Origin: Flavobacteriales bacterium
Lineage (GTDB): Bacteria; Bacteroidota; Bacteroidia; Flavobacteriales_D; Crocinitomicaceae
Assembly: GCA_018883325.1 (NCBI GenBank)
Contig: VEQH01000005.1
Location: 1-64,000 of the forward strand
DNA length: 64,000 nt
Direction: 5' to 3'
Shown: in pieces, positions 1-10,600 of the stretch
Position numbering within the stretch: the first letter of the stretch is position 1
Layout of the letters: the number at the start of each line of letters is the position of its first letter
The notes under the pieces: generated by a model
Databases searched by the model: none
What the model was told of the DNA's origin: nothing
The model's input: only the letters and a program-made list of their open reading frames with translations
Translations under genes and position numbers: made by a program

Positions 1-132
1 CTTTTTGGTTTCGAATTCGTTGGATTTTTTCGTCAGAACTATTCCATTATGACTGCAAAATCCGCCTTTTCTCACTCAAAAATAAACTATAACAAATTCG
101 TTTTATAAAATTTAAACAGGCTCTTAGTGTTT

Positions 133-540
133 CTATTTTTTTTCAAAAACATACAAATATCCATCAGTTATATCTTCAATAAGAATTAATTTATTGTCCT
201 CAATTACATAATTATAGTCTAATTTCCCCAACGAGATGAAGTTTATTTTATATTTCGCATAACCATCATTCGATTCTATTTTAAAACGAAAACGTTTAAC
301 ATTTTTATTTCCTTCATAAACTTTATAAACTCCCTTTTCGCTGAATTCAACCCGACTATCATCTTTAAAAGTTTTACTGCCTCCTACTCCCGAAAAACCA
401 CCAGAATTATATAAATACTGCCATTGACCGAAAATCAATTTTGATTCTTCGTCTGGCGTTGATATTTTCTTGCATCCAATTATTAAATATACAGAAGTAA
501 AAAGAAGAAAAATAATTGAACTTTTTAATTTCATAATCAA
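133..540 (-). CDS. small predicted lipoprotein, unknown function
   Basis: ORF with N-terminal signal and Cys (LIIGCKK lipobox-like). Confidence 0.6.
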   Translation of the reverse strand: MIMKLKSSIIFLLFTSVYLIIGCKKISTPDEESKLIFGQWQYLYNSGGFSGVGGSKTFKDDSRVEFSEKGVYKVYEGNKNVKRFRFKIESNDGYAKYKINFISLGKLDYNYVIEDNKLILIEDITDGYLYVFEKK

Positions 541-628
541 TGGTGTTAATCAAAATTGTGTTTACTTATTGAGCTTTTGAAAAATAATTTCCTCAAAATT
601 GCATTTGTCTTTGATTCAAATATACACA

Positions 629-2167
629 TTAAATCCGCTCAAAAACACCATTAACATCCATAATCTCAACTACTTCCCCTTTTTTTCCGACGAAAAGCAC
701 TTTGTTTTTTCCAACTAGAGGTGATTTTAACACATAAAATTCTTGAAAGGCACTTTCAAAGTTAAAATCAATTGTCCCAAAGTGATGTTCCAATAGCTTG
801 AAGGAAGAAAGATTTTTAGCTGGAATTTCTCCAAAATCAAATCCTGGAAGCATCAGAAAATGTTCTTCTTTTGCAATCTTTGTTTGAATGGTTGACTGAG
901 GTGAAACAACATAAGAATGGACTTTTCCTCCAACTTTTTCTTCCCAACAAATTAAAAGCACAGCATAATCCGATTCGTTTTTAAATTCAAAAGATTCACC
1001 ATTTTTCTTTGCTATCAATGATTGCGTATTTGGCAAAGCAAAGGATTTCAAATCTTGAATTTTCGTTTTCAAAATAGTGTCATAGCTCCCCGTATAATGT
1101 AAATCGCAATCTGTTTCTAAGTCAATAAACAATTTTTCAACGATCTTATTGGTAAACGATTTACGTATTAAAACAGTCAATCCAGAACCATAATATTCAG
1201 GATTTGAAGTCAACTTTGGAATCGAATCCATGGAACGAATGACGGAATCAATTTCCTTCCGTTCTTTCACTGTAAAATACTTTAAAGCCGAACCTTCGTA
1301 AATCAATTCAGGTTTCATTGAGAAATCGTACTTGAAAATAAAAATCAAAAAAGCGATAATCAATGTGGCAAGAATATAAAAGCCATAAACGCGTTTAAAA
1401 ACCGTTTTTTTAGTTTCTATTTCGGGCTCATTAAAAACATATTCTCCAGAAATTATTGCAGCTTTGATTTCATTTAAACTACTGATTTGTTGTTCGTTTA
1501 ATTTCATTTTTTGCAACTGCAACAAAACCCAATTGGCTAGTTTCGCAGAGCAAAAAGGATGTTTAAACAAACCTAAAACGCGTTCAATAAATTCAATTTT
1601 CAATCGGTTTGAAGCAGCAGATAAATACGAATGCAAGGATAAAACAGAAGGTGAAAGCAAAGCGTTAAACTCACTCTCAAATTGCTTTCTATCCAATTGA
1701 TTTTCAATTGAATTAAACAATTTATCCAAGTCTAATTTGACTAAAGTATAACATTTCTGTTCCAAGTAAAAACGATGGTCTTTTTCAATTAATTCGAAAT
1801 ATGAAAAAATTTTAGCCCAATCTTCAATCGAATTTGATGCGTTATTTTTAAGCGTAAGCACATCAAAAAAAGGAGAAATAAAAGACTGAAAATCACTAAA
1901 AAATTGGTGCTGTTCCCATTTGAATTTATCATTGAATGAACTGCTTGTTTTACCTGAAATCAGCAAAGATTTTAAATCCTCATGTTGATCAATCCACGCA
2001 TTAAAGACTAAAGATTGTTGGGTTTGAACCTCCAAAAAATGACTAATTTCTTGTTTTTCTAATTCGTTTAAGTTACTTAAATTCAATGCATTTACAAACA
2101 ATTCTTTTTGTTCAAAAGGATGATAGCCGTAAGCGGATTTTAGGTCGTTGATTGAAAAGTAGCGCAC
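629..2167 (-). CDS. hypothetical protein with one central TM helix
   Basis: 512-aa ORF; hydrophobic segment VYGFYILATLIIAFLIFIF. Confidence 0.65.
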   Translation of the reverse strand: MRYFSINDLKSAYGYHPFEQKELFVNALNLSNLNELEKQEISHFLEVQTQQSLVFNAWIDQHEDLKSLLISGKTSSSFNDKFKWEQHQFFSDFQSFISPFFDVLTLKNNASNSIEDWAKIFSYFELIEKDHRFYLEQKCYTLVKLDLDKLFNSIENQLDRKQFESEFNALLSPSVLSLHSYLSAASNRLKIEFIERVLGLFKHPFCSAKLANWVLLQLQKMKLNEQQISSLNEIKAAIISGEYVFNEPEIETKKTVFKRVYGFYILATLIIAFLIFIFKYDFSMKPELIYEGSALKYFTVKERKEIDSVIRSMDSIPKLTSNPEYYGSGLTVLIRKSFTNKIVEKLFIDLETDCDLHYTGSYDTILKTKIQDLKSFALPNTQSLIAKKNGESFEFKNESDYAVLLICWEEKVGGKVHSYVVSPQSTIQTKIAKEEHFLMLPGFDFGEIPAKNLSSFKLLEHHFGTIDFNFESAFQEFYVLKSPLVGKNKVLFVGKKGEVVEIMDVNGVFERI

Positions 2168-2238
2168 GAATTATTTAAGACTTTTTTTAATGAAAAATGT
2201 TTAACACTGTCAAAAATAGTGTAATTCTAAATTTTTGT

Positions 2239-2246
2239 TACATTTG
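2239..2246 (+). promoter_or_regulatory. Bacteroidota -7 element TACATTTG upstream of the T9SS protein
   Basis: TAnnTTTG match 23 bp upstream of ATG 2269. Confidence 0.5.
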
Positions 2247-2268
2247 CTCGAATTATTAAATCTTTTTT

Positions 2269-3018
2269 ATGAAAAAACTATTACTTTCTTTGACTGTTGC
2301 AGTTGTTGCAACTTTTAGTGCACAAGCACAATCTTGTGTTCCTAATCCCCAGTATGCTGATTCAACTTATGGTGCTTGGCCAGATACAACTACTAACTTT
2401 CCTCCAGCAACTCAAAATCAGTTCTATTCTACTGATTTGAACTTTAAAGTTCCTTTAGATGCTACTTTAGCAAGCGCATCAGCTCCGCCAAATTCAACTA
2501 TTCAATCCTTCGTAGTAACAAGTGTTGATGGATTACCAACAGAGTATGATTATGTATGTAGTAATTCAAACTGCACTTACAATGGCGGAGATAATGGTTG
2601 TGCAAATGTTTTCGGAACAACTGCTACAGCTGGAACTTACAACGTTACGATTAATATTAGTGCTACTGTTTTAGTTACAATTGTACCAGGATTACCACCA
2701 CAATCTCTTACTCAACCAACATCTTTCACAGGTTACAAAATCGTTGTAGGTGTTGCTGGAACAATTGAGCAAGTTATCGCTCCAATCGTTGTTTCTCCAA
2801 ACCCTGCTAACGACGAAATCAAAATCGAAGGAATTTCTGCTTCAATGAAAGCTTCTAAAGTTGAGATCACAAACATCGAAGGTAAAGTTGTAGCTTCTAA
2901 AGAAGTTGAAAACGGCACTAACTATAGCTTTGATTTAGCTGGAATGAAAGCTGGAATCTACTTTGTTAACGTAACTCACGCTAGCGGTGTTGAAACAGTT
3001 AAATTCATCAAAAACTAA
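2269..3018 (+). CDS. secreted protein with T9SS type A C-terminal sorting domain
   Basis: signal peptide; C-terminus SPNPANDEIKIEG...GIYFVNVTHASGVETVKFIKN typical of Por secretion tail. Confidence 0.85.
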   Translation: MKKLLLSLTVAVVATFSAQAQSCVPNPQYADSTYGAWPDTTTNFPPATQNQFYSTDLNFKVPLDATLASASAPPNSTIQSFVVTSVDGLPTEYDYVCSNSNCTYNGGDNGCANVFGTTATAGTYNVTINISATVLVTIVPGLPPQSLTQPTSFTGYKIVVGVAGTIEQVIAPIVVSPNPANDEIKIEGISASMKASKVEITNIEGKVVASKEVENGTNYSFDLAGMKAGIYFVNVTHASGVETVKFIKN

Positions 3019-3039
3019 GAAAAAACTTTCTTAAATAGA

Positions 3040-3074
3040 AAAGGGTGTGAATTGAATCACACCCTTTTTTATGC
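3040..3074 (+). terminator. intrinsic terminator
   Basis: AAAAGGGTGTGAatTgaATCACACCCTTTTTT hairpin with T tract just after stop at 3018. Confidence 0.85.
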
Positions 3075-3195
3075 TCTATAGTTTAACAAAATTGGATTGC
3101 AGTTATTCGTTCGTATCAAGAATAATTGAGTTCCACTCTCATACCAATATACTTTCCTCTGAATTGTTTGTTGAATTAAAAACACTGATTCTAAT

Positions 3196-3507
3196 AACCT
3201 GAGTTCGATTATTAAAAATTGGATTCAGACCGCTCAGAAACAATGAGTTACGAGCAATGCTTTTGAAGGTTTACCTTTGGTGCTACTCTGTGGTATCGGG
3301 ATAAATCGATAAAGCGTGGTGAAGTAAATCGTTGTTTATCAGCGGAAAACTTTATCGCTTTACATAAAAACCAGTTATACTGCGTTGTTTCCTCTCAATT
3401 TAGCCCGCTACCGCGTAGCAGCAACGAAGTTAAATCTTCGAGAAAACGCCTTGTCTAACAGATTTTTATGTTAATCTGAATTTCAATTTTACAATCGAAC
3501 TCAGGTT
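3196..3507. repeat. R1 inverted-repeat-bounded noncoding element (long form)
   Basis: perfect 15-bp inverted repeats AACCTGAGTTCGATT (3196-3210) and AATCGAACTCAGGTT (3493-3507); end sequence recurs at 7312-7390. Confidence 0.7.
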
Positions 3508-3511
3508 AATA

Positions 3512-3623
3512 GATTCCTCCCTTTGGTCGGAAGGACTCATGAAATAGGAAGAGAATGCGAAAATGCTTCGCATTTTCGCCAACTACTCTAACAGAAGCGT
3601 CCTTCCGAACTCCGTGAGGAATC
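3512..3623. repeat. R2 GATTCCTC...GAGGAATC repeat
   Basis: terminal inverted repeats; internal GCGAAAATGC/GCATTTTCGC hairpin; related copies at 46430-46885. Confidence 0.7.
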
Positions 3624-3630
3624 CTATTTT

Positions 3631-3752
3631 AAGACCGTTGCAAAACCCGCTACTTGTCGTTACTCTAAAAATTTAAAATCCTCATTTACAAAGGTAAACT
3701 CCGGGTTTAAATTTTTAGAAAGCCTAAATTATCGACTTTTGAAACGGTCTTA
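3631..3752. repeat. R3 MITE-like element
   Basis: AAGACCGTTGCAAAA...TTTTGAAACGGTCTT ends; near-identical copy at 44935-45055. Confidence 0.75.
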
Positions 3753-3874
3753 TTTTATGTAAATTCAATTTATATTCTTTCCATAGAGACCTCTCTAATG
3801 GAGACATGAATTAGGAAAACAGCAGAGAAAAACTGAATGAAAACAATTGAAAAAATAGAACAAGCTCATTAAGC

Positions 3875-4489
3875 TTATCTATAAAAATTCATTTCATCAA
3901 CGTATTTTCTAACAGGTTCAGTAAGCAAATAACGAACGTCTTTTCCTTCTTTAATTGATTGACGAATGAAGCTTGAAGAAACTTTCATAACAGGTGCTTC
4001 TTCGCAAAATTCAACGTTACGATGCGATTTGTAGTCATTTATCAAATCTGCACTCATCGCAACAACTTCTAATTCTTCCTGCATCGTCAACACACGTGGA
4101 TAGACATATATTTTGTGTTTCTCCAAAATAACTTCGTGATTAAACCATTTATGAAAAGTGCGCAAATTATCCTCGCCCATAATCAAAGCAAATGAATCAT
4201 TGGGATATTTTTCTTTAAGATAAGTCAATGTTGTGGTTGTATAACTTGGCTTTGGAAGATTAAATTCAATATCTGAAGCGCGCAATTTCAAATTGTCATC
4301 AATTGCTACTTTCACTAAGGCCAAACGGTGAAAATCTGCCAATAATGTAGCTTTGTCTTTTAATGGATTTTGTGGCGTTACAACAAGCCAAACTTGATCC
4401 AAATCGGTATATTCAGCCATGAAATTTGCAATCACCAAATGTCCGACGTGAATCGGGTTGAATGTGCCAAAATATAATCCTACTTTCAT
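3875..4489 (-). CDS. nadD: nicotinate-nucleotide adenylyltransferase
   Basis: GLYFGTFNPIHVGHLVIA nucleotidyltransferase motif, SSSFIR motif. Confidence 0.93.
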   Translation of the reverse strand: MKVGLYFGTFNPIHVGHLVIANFMAEYTDLDQVWLVVTPQNPLKDKATLLADFHRLALVKVAIDDNLKLRASDIEFNLPKPSYTTTTLTYLKEKYPNDSFALIMGEDNLRTFHKWFNHEVILEKHKIYVYPRVLTMQEELEVVAMSADLINDYKSHRNVEFCEEAPVMKVSSSFIRQSIKEGKDVRYLLTEPVRKYVDEMNFYR

Positions 4490-5064
4490 TTTTCTATAAA
4501 TTCAATGACTAATTTTTTCGCTTTTTCAATTGCTTCTTCCAACACATCATTTTCAATTATTACATCAAATTCACCTGCTCGCTCTAATTCTTGAATGGAT
4601 TTAGCCAAGCGCATTTGGATTTTTTCCTCACTATCAGTTTTACGATTGCGTAAACGTTCTTCTAAGATATTCAAACTTGGTGGTTGAATGAAAATTGCGA
4701 GTGCTTGCTGCTGAAAAATACTTTTTAAGTTCAACCCACCGATGACATCAACATCAAAAACTACTGTTTTTCCAGTTGCCCAAATTCGTTCGATTTCGCT
4801 TTTTAGCGTGCCGTAATACATATCAGTGTAAACTTCCTCCCACTCAACAAATTCTTGTTTTTCAATCTTATATCTGAACTCGTCAGCTGTCAAAAAATGG
4901 TAATCTACACCATCAACTTCTTTTCCTCTCGGACCACGACTACAAGCAGAAACTGAAAATGCAAGTTGTGGCATCGAATTCAATAAAGCATGAACAATTG
5001 TTGTTTTTCCTGCTCCAGATGGCGCTGAAAAAATAATGCATTTTCCGGTACTATTCTCCCCCAT
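4486..5064 (-). CDS. gmk: guanylate kinase
   Basis: P-loop IIFSAPSGAGKTTI, SRGPRGKEVDGVDYHFL, overlaps nadD start. Confidence 0.95.
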   Translation of the reverse strand: MGENSTGKCIIFSAPSGAGKTTIVHALLNSMPQLAFSVSACSRGPRGKEVDGVDYHFLTADEFRYKIEKQEFVEWEEVYTDMYYGTLKSEIERIWATGKTVVFDVDVIGGLNLKSIFQQQALAIFIQPPSLNILEERLRNRKTDSEEKIQMRLAKSIQELERAGEFDVIIENDVLEEAIEKAKKLVIEFIEK

Positions 5065-5066
5065 TT

Positions 5067-5933
5067 TTATAACGTATTCAAAACTTGCTCTTTAATTTTT
5101 TCGAGCTTGTCTTTCATTTCTACTACAATTTTCTGCATTTCTGCGTGGTTGCTTTTGCTTCCTAAAGTGTTGATTTCACGACCAATTTCTTGAGCAATAA
5201 AACCCATTTTTTTTCCAGAAAGTGGTGTAACCATCGTTTCTAAGAAATAATCTAAGTGATTCGCCAAGCGCATTTTTTCTTCAGAAACATCTAATTTTTC
5301 AATGTAAAAAATCATTTCTTGTTCCAAACGATTGTCATCAATAGATTTCGCTTCCAAATCTTTTAAAGCTTTACTTAATCGCTCTTTAACAGTTACGATT
5401 CTTTCTTGTTCGTAATCAGTCACGCGATTCAAAAGACTTCGTATTTCCTCAATTCTAGTTGTGAATTCAGAAGCCAAAGCTTGTCCTTCTGTTTTTCTGA
5501 AATCTTGCAATTTCTTACATGCTTCAATTAACAAATTCAACAAAAATTCTTTTTCTTCTTCCGAAAGTTCAGGTGCTTGTTGATTGAGTACCTCAGGCAT
5601 TTTCAAAACCAAAGCCAAATAATCAACAGGTTGTTCGCCCCAATTTTCATTCAAGGTTTTTAACTCTTGGTAATATTTCGTTGCTAATTCATGGTTTATC
5701 AAATCGTTTGAACCATTTACGGCACTTTCAATATAAATACCTAAATCTACTTTTCCTCTGTCCAAATATTCAACAACTATTTTGCGAATTTCTGTTTCCA
5801 ATTCGCGATACGTAGGTGGGATTTTAACATTTAAGTCCAAGCCCTTGCTATTTAAAGAACGGATTTCGATGGAAACTTTTTTAGATTCGTAAACTCCGGT
5901 GCTTTTGCCGAAGCCAGTCATTGATAGAAGCAT
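5067..5933 (-). CDS. YicC/YloC family endoribonuclease
   Basis: MLLSMTGFGKS... and C-terminal GREINTLGSKSNHAEMQKIVVEMKDKLEKIKEQVLN. Confidence 0.92.
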   Translation of the reverse strand: MLLSMTGFGKSTGVYESKKVSIEIRSLNSKGLDLNVKIPPTYRELETEIRKIVVEYLDRGKVDLGIYIESAVNGSNDLINHELATKYYQELKTLNENWGEQPVDYLALVLKMPEVLNQQAPELSEEEKEFLLNLLIEACKKLQDFRKTEGQALASEFTTRIEEIRSLLNRVTDYEQERIVTVKERLSKALKDLEAKSIDDNRLEQEMIFYIEKLDVSEEKMRLANHLDYFLETMVTPLSGKKMGFIAQEIGREINTLGSKSNHAEMQKIVVEMKDKLEKIKEQVLNTL

Positions 5934-5943
5934 AATTTTTTAG

Positions 5944-6010
5944 TTGAGAGTTGAGAACTGAAAGTGAAGAGTTGAAAGTGAAAAGTGAAGAGTTGAAAGT
6001 GAAGAGTGAA
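5944..6010. repeat. short imperfect tandem repeat (gaagagttgaaagtga)
   Basis: visible direct repetition upstream of the yicC-like gene. Confidence 0.6.
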
Positions 6011-6065
6011 TAAATTTAGAATGTGAAATGAAGTTTGAAAACTTTTCGGGAAAGATAAATATTGT

Positions 6066-6626
6066 TTAATCTAAAAGTAAATCTGCGTCGATGCCTTCGT
6101 TTTGATCTTTGATGAAAAGAGCTATTTCACTGATTATTTGGTGTTTTTTTGGTTCTTTTTCGGCTAAATCTTCTGCGTAATCTTTCAAATAGAGTTGCGC
6201 TTCTAATAATTGATGTTCTTCAAAAGGACCACCAAGGTTTTCGAGAATGGTTAAACATTCAAGTGCTTGTAAGAAATCTCCTTCAGTTGCAAGGGAAACA
6301 AATTCAGCCAGAAATTCACTAAAATTAAGTTTACTGTTCCAAATTGTTGTCAATAATTGCTGACGAATACTTGGGTCGTTTTCATTTCGAATTGCATCCA
6401 CTAAATCCTCAGCGATTTCTTGATTTTGAATATTGGCGATTAATTCAAGAATTGCTTTTGAAAGAATCGTATCTTTTTTATAAAGTACTTCAATTAATGC
6501 AGGCAAAACACTTTCGTCACCTATGTTTTCCAATACTTTTAGAGCAGCGATGGCTTTAACTTGCGAATCACTTTTTAAGTCCGCAATTGCTTCTCCGATT
6601 TTTAATTTCGTTTGCGCTTTTGTCAT
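6066..6626 (-). CDS. HEAT-repeat domain protein
   Basis: AIAALKVLENIGDESVLPALIEVLY repeat pattern. Confidence 0.7.
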   Translation of the reverse strand: MTKAQTKLKIGEAIADLKSDSQVKAIAALKVLENIGDESVLPALIEVLYKKDTILSKAILELIANIQNQEIAEDLVDAIRNENDPSIRQQLLTTIWNSKLNFSEFLAEFVSLATEGDFLQALECLTILENLGGPFEEHQLLEAQLYLKDYAEDLAEKEPKKHQIISEIALFIKDQNEGIDADLLLD

Positions 6627-6757
6627 AATTTGAATAAGCTACAAAGGTAGTGATTTGAAGTGAATGAGGAGAGAAAGTATATAATGTGATTTTAATATAT
6701 TGCCACCTTAATAAGAATTAATACTTTAGTTTTCAGCTTAAACCTTAAACCAAAACT

Positions 6758-7312
6758 ATGAACAGAGAGGCTCAATTAAAATTCTGTGGCGTTTGTAAGA
6801 ATAGAACTTTCAACCCAAAACATGGAACTATTTGTGGTCTGACGAATGAACTCCCAACATTTTCAGGGATGTGTAAAGACTATTTGGAAGACGAAAGAGA
6901 AATCAGACTACAAACGCTTTCCAAAGAAAAAGAAATTTCAGAAACTAAAAAAACACTCAATAAAGGACGATATGCACTTATCGTTATTGGTGGATTGTAT
7001 CTATTGATTGGCGTTTTCGAAGCGTTCTTTATGATTGGAAATCAATTGATTTTTGGATTGTTAGACTGGGGAATTGGAGCTGTATTTATTGGTCTTGGAA
7101 TTTGGTCTTTCTACAAGCCATTTGTAGCACTTTTGTCAGGACTAATCTTTTACATTGCCCTTAATTTACTTTTTGCACTGATTGAACCGATGACGCTTTT
7201 TAGTGGTTTAATTTTAAAATTTATCGTTATCTCCTATTTAATTTATTCCATTAAAGTTGCACAAAATGAACAATCGCGTGCGCAATCAAATGATATTTTA
7301 GATCAACTATAA
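6758..7312 (+). CDS. predicted membrane protein with N-terminal Cys-containing segment
   Basis: CGVCKNRTFNPKHGTICGLT then several TM helices. Confidence 0.65.
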   Translation: MNREAQLKFCGVCKNRTFNPKHGTICGLTNELPTFSGMCKDYLEDEREIRLQTLSKEKEISETKKTLNKGRYALIVIGGLYLLIGVFEAFFMIGNQLIFGLLDWGIGAVFIGLGIWSFYKPFVALLSGLIFYIALNLLFALIEPMTLFSGLILKFIVISYLIYSIKVAQNEQSRAQSNDILDQL

Positions 7313-7390
7313 ACCTCAGTTAGATTGTAAAATTGAAATTCAGATTGACATAAAATTATGTTAATCAAGGCTTTTAGTCGAACTGAGGTT
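7312..7390. repeat. R1 inverted-repeat element (short form)
   Basis: AACCTCAGTT/AACTGAGGTT ends; about 60 nt match the reverse complement of the right end of 3196-3507. Confidence 0.65.
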
Positions 7391-7398
7391 AAAAAAAA

Positions 7399-7422
7399 GG
7401 GCTAGAAAAAAAATTCTAGCCC
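7399..7422. terminator. intrinsic terminator hairpin
   Basis: GGGCTAGAAaaaaaaTTCTAGCCC between convergent genes. Confidence 0.75.
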
Positions 7423-7455
7423 CTATCTTAAAACCTTAGATTCTGTGTTAAAAAT

Positions 7456-10400
7456 TTAAACTATCAACTCAGGCTCTTCTTCGATTTGCTTTCCTTTGTT
7501 TCTAAAATTATTTACTTTATCAATGATTTTATCAACTACGTAATACATCATTGGTACAACAATAATCGTAAGGAACATTGAACTTGTAAGTCCTCCGATC
7601 AAAATCCAAGCTAAACCATTTTTCCATTCAGCACCTGAACCTGTTGCCGTAGCAATTGGAATCATACCAACCACCATCGCAATGGTTGTCATTAAAATTG
7701 GACGCATACGCTCACTTACTGCTTCCAAAAGTGCATCGTAAACATTGTAGCCTTTTTCTTTCAAATGATTGGTGAAATCGACAATCAAAATCGCATTCTT
7801 GGCTACTAATCCGAGTAACATCAACATTCCTAGCATGGTGAAGATTCCCATGTTCGACGATGATAAATTCAGTGCTAAAATCGCTCCAACCAAAGAAACT
7901 AAAATCGAGAACAATACAACGAATGGATAGACAAAATTATCATACAATGCAACCATGATTAAATAAACCAATATCAAACCAATTCCCATTGCTGTTCCCA
8001 ATGCTCCCATTGATTCTTTTTGACGTTTAACTTCACCACCCCAAAGCATTCGAATGTTAGGGTCAAGTGGATTTTCTTCCAAATAGTCTTCGATTTGAGC
8101 TGAAACATTACCTGCTGCTGTTCCCAAAACATACGAGCGAATTGTGGTGTTAGAAATACGGTTTTTACGTTCCAACGAACCATTTCCATTTTCTACAGAA
8201 ACTTCCGCAAATTCACTAAGTAAAACTTGCTTTCCATCGTTTGCTGTGAAAGTCAAACTTTTAATGTCATCTACATTTTTGCGGTCAAATTTATCCATCA
8301 TAATTCGGATGTCATATTCCTCTCCTTTCACATCAAATTGGCTATCATCATTTCCTGTCAAAGCGTTTTGAAGTTGCATACCGATAACAGCAATTGGTAA
8401 ACCTAATTGTCCCATTTTATTTCTGTCTAACTCAATGCGAACCTCAGGCGTTACGTCATCCGTTGAAATTGTTGGGTCTTTTGCTCCCTTCATATCCAAA
8501 ATAGCTGCTTTTAATCTTCGCGCTTCTTTCATCAATAATTCGCTATCATCAGAAGACAAGAAGATTTCGATTGGTGCTTCTTCCGATTCAACCATTCCCA
8601 TATTCATTGTTTTCACCTCAATTCCAGGGTATTTATCCTCAATCTTTTCACGAATAGCATTCATGTATTTAATTGTTGGATACGTTTTTTGCATTCCCGG
8701 TTTCATTTTAACCGTAATCTCAGATTTATTTTCTGCTCCGAAAGACGCTGCTCCCATTCCTGAACTTGGACCACCAACATTTGAGAACACGATATCAACC
8801 ACTTCTTTCTGAGCCAAAATCATCTTTTCAATTTCTAAAGTGATGGCATTGTTTTCCTCAAAAGTCGTACTCTTATCGTATTTCAATTTTACCATGAATT
8901 TTCCTTGGTCTCCTTGGGCAACAAATTCTTGTCCTACAATTCCCAATCCCATTGTTGCAAAACTTCCAATGAAAATGGCGATGATAACTCCACCCATTAT
9001 TAATTTATGACGCAAAGACCAACCAACTAATTTTACATATTGCTCAGTAAAAATTGTAATACGTCTTTCAAACCATAACAATACCGCTTGGAAAGGATTT
9101 TTAGGATTCAACTTGATTTCCTTAGCAAAACGAGAAGCCAACCATGGCGTTAAAGTAAAACACACAAATAAAGACATCAAGGTTGAAACAACAACAACAA
9201 TCGAGAACTGATGTAATATATCCGAAATTGTTCCTTCAATAAATACAACTGGCGAGAATACAACAACGTCCACAAGGGTAATTGCCAAAGCTGTAAATCC
9301 AATTTCATTTCGTCCATCGAGCGCCGCTTGTCTTCGATTTTTACCCATTTGTAAGTGGCGGTAAATATTTTCCAAAACCACAATCGAGTCATCCACCAAG
9401 ATACCAATTACCAAAGACATCGCTAATAATGTCATCAAGTTTAAGGTGTAACCTAGCAAATACATTGCGACAAAAGTAGAAATCAACGAAGCTGGAATGG
9501 CAACCAATACAATGAATGCATTACGTAAACTGTGTAAGAACAACAACATCACAGCCGCAACCAAAATAACTGCTAATTCCAAATCATGAATTACGGCATC
9601 AACAGATTCGATTGTTGGAATGGAAGTGTCGGTTGCAATCGTAAACTTCAAACCTTCCTTTTTATATTTTTCCTCAATTTCTTTGAAACGGTCTTTTGTC
9701 GCTTTCGACATATCAACTGCGTTGGCATCACTTTGTTTTTTGATTCGCAAACCAACACCATTTACACCGTTGAATCGACTTACTGTAATTTGATCTTCAA
9801 TTCCATCAACTACTTCAGCAACATCGCTTAATTTTACGGTAGAAGTTCCTCTTGAAATTAAAACAAGGTCTTCTAAGTCTTTAATCGTTTGGAATTTTCC
9901 AGCAAGACGAACAGTCATTTGTTCTTCATCACTTTTTAATTTCCCAGTTGGAAACTCAACATTTGATGAAGCAATTGCTTGGTTTATTGCCGCGAATGAA
10001 AGACCGTAGCGTTTCATTTTATCTTTGTCTACGTTCACTCTAAAAGCGCGACGCTCACCACCTATCACTTGTACCTCAGCAACACCTTTAGTTTGTTTGA
10101 TTAAAGGCAATATTTGGTCATCCATCAACTCCATAAAGTCTCTGTCGTCCATGTTTGTGGCAATGGCACTAACTTGGAGAACTGGACTGGCATTCGGTTC
10201 AATTTTCGCAATAACTGGCGTTTGAGAGCCCTCGGGTAATTTGTTGAGGATATTGTTAACTTTCCGCTGTGCGTCTTCCAAAGATTTATCAATATTGGCC
10301 GAAGCTTTAAATTCTAACAATAAAACCGAAGCGTTATCTAATGAAAAAGCTGTAACCTCGTTGATGTTTTCCAAACCACTCAAGGCATCCTCTAAAGGTT

Positions 10401-10593
10401 TAGAAACTTGGCTTTCAACCGTAGCAGGAGAAGCTCCTGGATATGTTGTTGTGATCGTTAAAATCGGAGGTGAAAAATCAGGAAGCAATTCGTAGCTCAA
10501 CTGATTATAGGAAATGAGTCCTCCACCAATCAAAATTGTAAAAATTACAATAATGAACGAAGGACGTTTTATGGATAATTCTGTAAGTGTCAT
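7456..10593 (-). CDS. RND efflux transporter permease (AcrB/HAE1-like)
   Basis: 1045 aa, MTLTELSIKRPSFIIVIF..., TMLGMLMLLGLVAKNAILIVDF. Confidence 0.95.
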   Translation of the reverse strand: MTLTELSIKRPSFIIVIFTILIGGGLISYNQLSYELLPDFSPPILTITTTYPGASPATVESQVSKPLEDALSGLENINEVTAFSLDNASVLLLEFKASANIDKSLEDAQRKVNNILNKLPEGSQTPVIAKIEPNASPVLQVSAIATNMDDRDFMELMDDQILPLIKQTKGVAEVQVIGGERRAFRVNVDKDKMKRYGLSFAAINQAIASSNVEFPTGKLKSDEEQMTVRLAGKFQTIKDLEDLVLISRGTSTVKLSDVAEVVDGIEDQITVSRFNGVNGVGLRIKKQSDANAVDMSKATKDRFKEIEEKYKKEGLKFTIATDTSIPTIESVDAVIHDLELAVILVAAVMLLFLHSLRNAFIVLVAIPASLISTFVAMYLLGYTLNLMTLLAMSLVIGILVDDSIVVLENIYRHLQMGKNRRQAALDGRNEIGFTALAITLVDVVVFSPVVFIEGTISDILHQFSIVVVVSTLMSLFVCFTLTPWLASRFAKEIKLNPKNPFQAVLLWFERRITIFTEQYVKLVGWSLRHKLIMGGVIIAIFIGSFATMGLGIVGQEFVAQGDQGKFMVKLKYDKSTTFEENNAITLEIEKMILAQKEVVDIVFSNVGGPSSGMGAASFGAENKSEITVKMKPGMQKTYPTIKYMNAIREKIEDKYPGIEVKTMNMGMVESEEAPIEIFLSSDDSELLMKEARRLKAAILDMKGAKDPTISTDDVTPEVRIELDRNKMGQLGLPIAVIGMQLQNALTGNDDSQFDVKGEEYDIRIMMDKFDRKNVDDIKSLTFTANDGKQVLLSEFAEVSVENGNGSLERKNRISNTTIRSYVLGTAAGNVSAQIEDYLEENPLDPNIRMLWGGEVKRQKESMGALGTAMGIGLILVYLIMVALYDNFVYPFVVLFSILVSLVGAILALNLSSSNMGIFTMLGMLMLLGLVAKNAILIVDFTNHLKEKGYNVYDALLEAVSERMRPILMTTIAMVVGMIPIATATGSGAEWKNGLAWILIGGLTSSMFLTIIVVPMMYYVVDKIIDKVNNFRNKGKQIEEEPELIV

Positions 10594-10600
10594 GACTTAA

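Noticed and set aside
5944-6010. Functional iteron array
   Set aside because: Irregular spacing and low-complexity composition; resembles simple intergenic slippage repeats.
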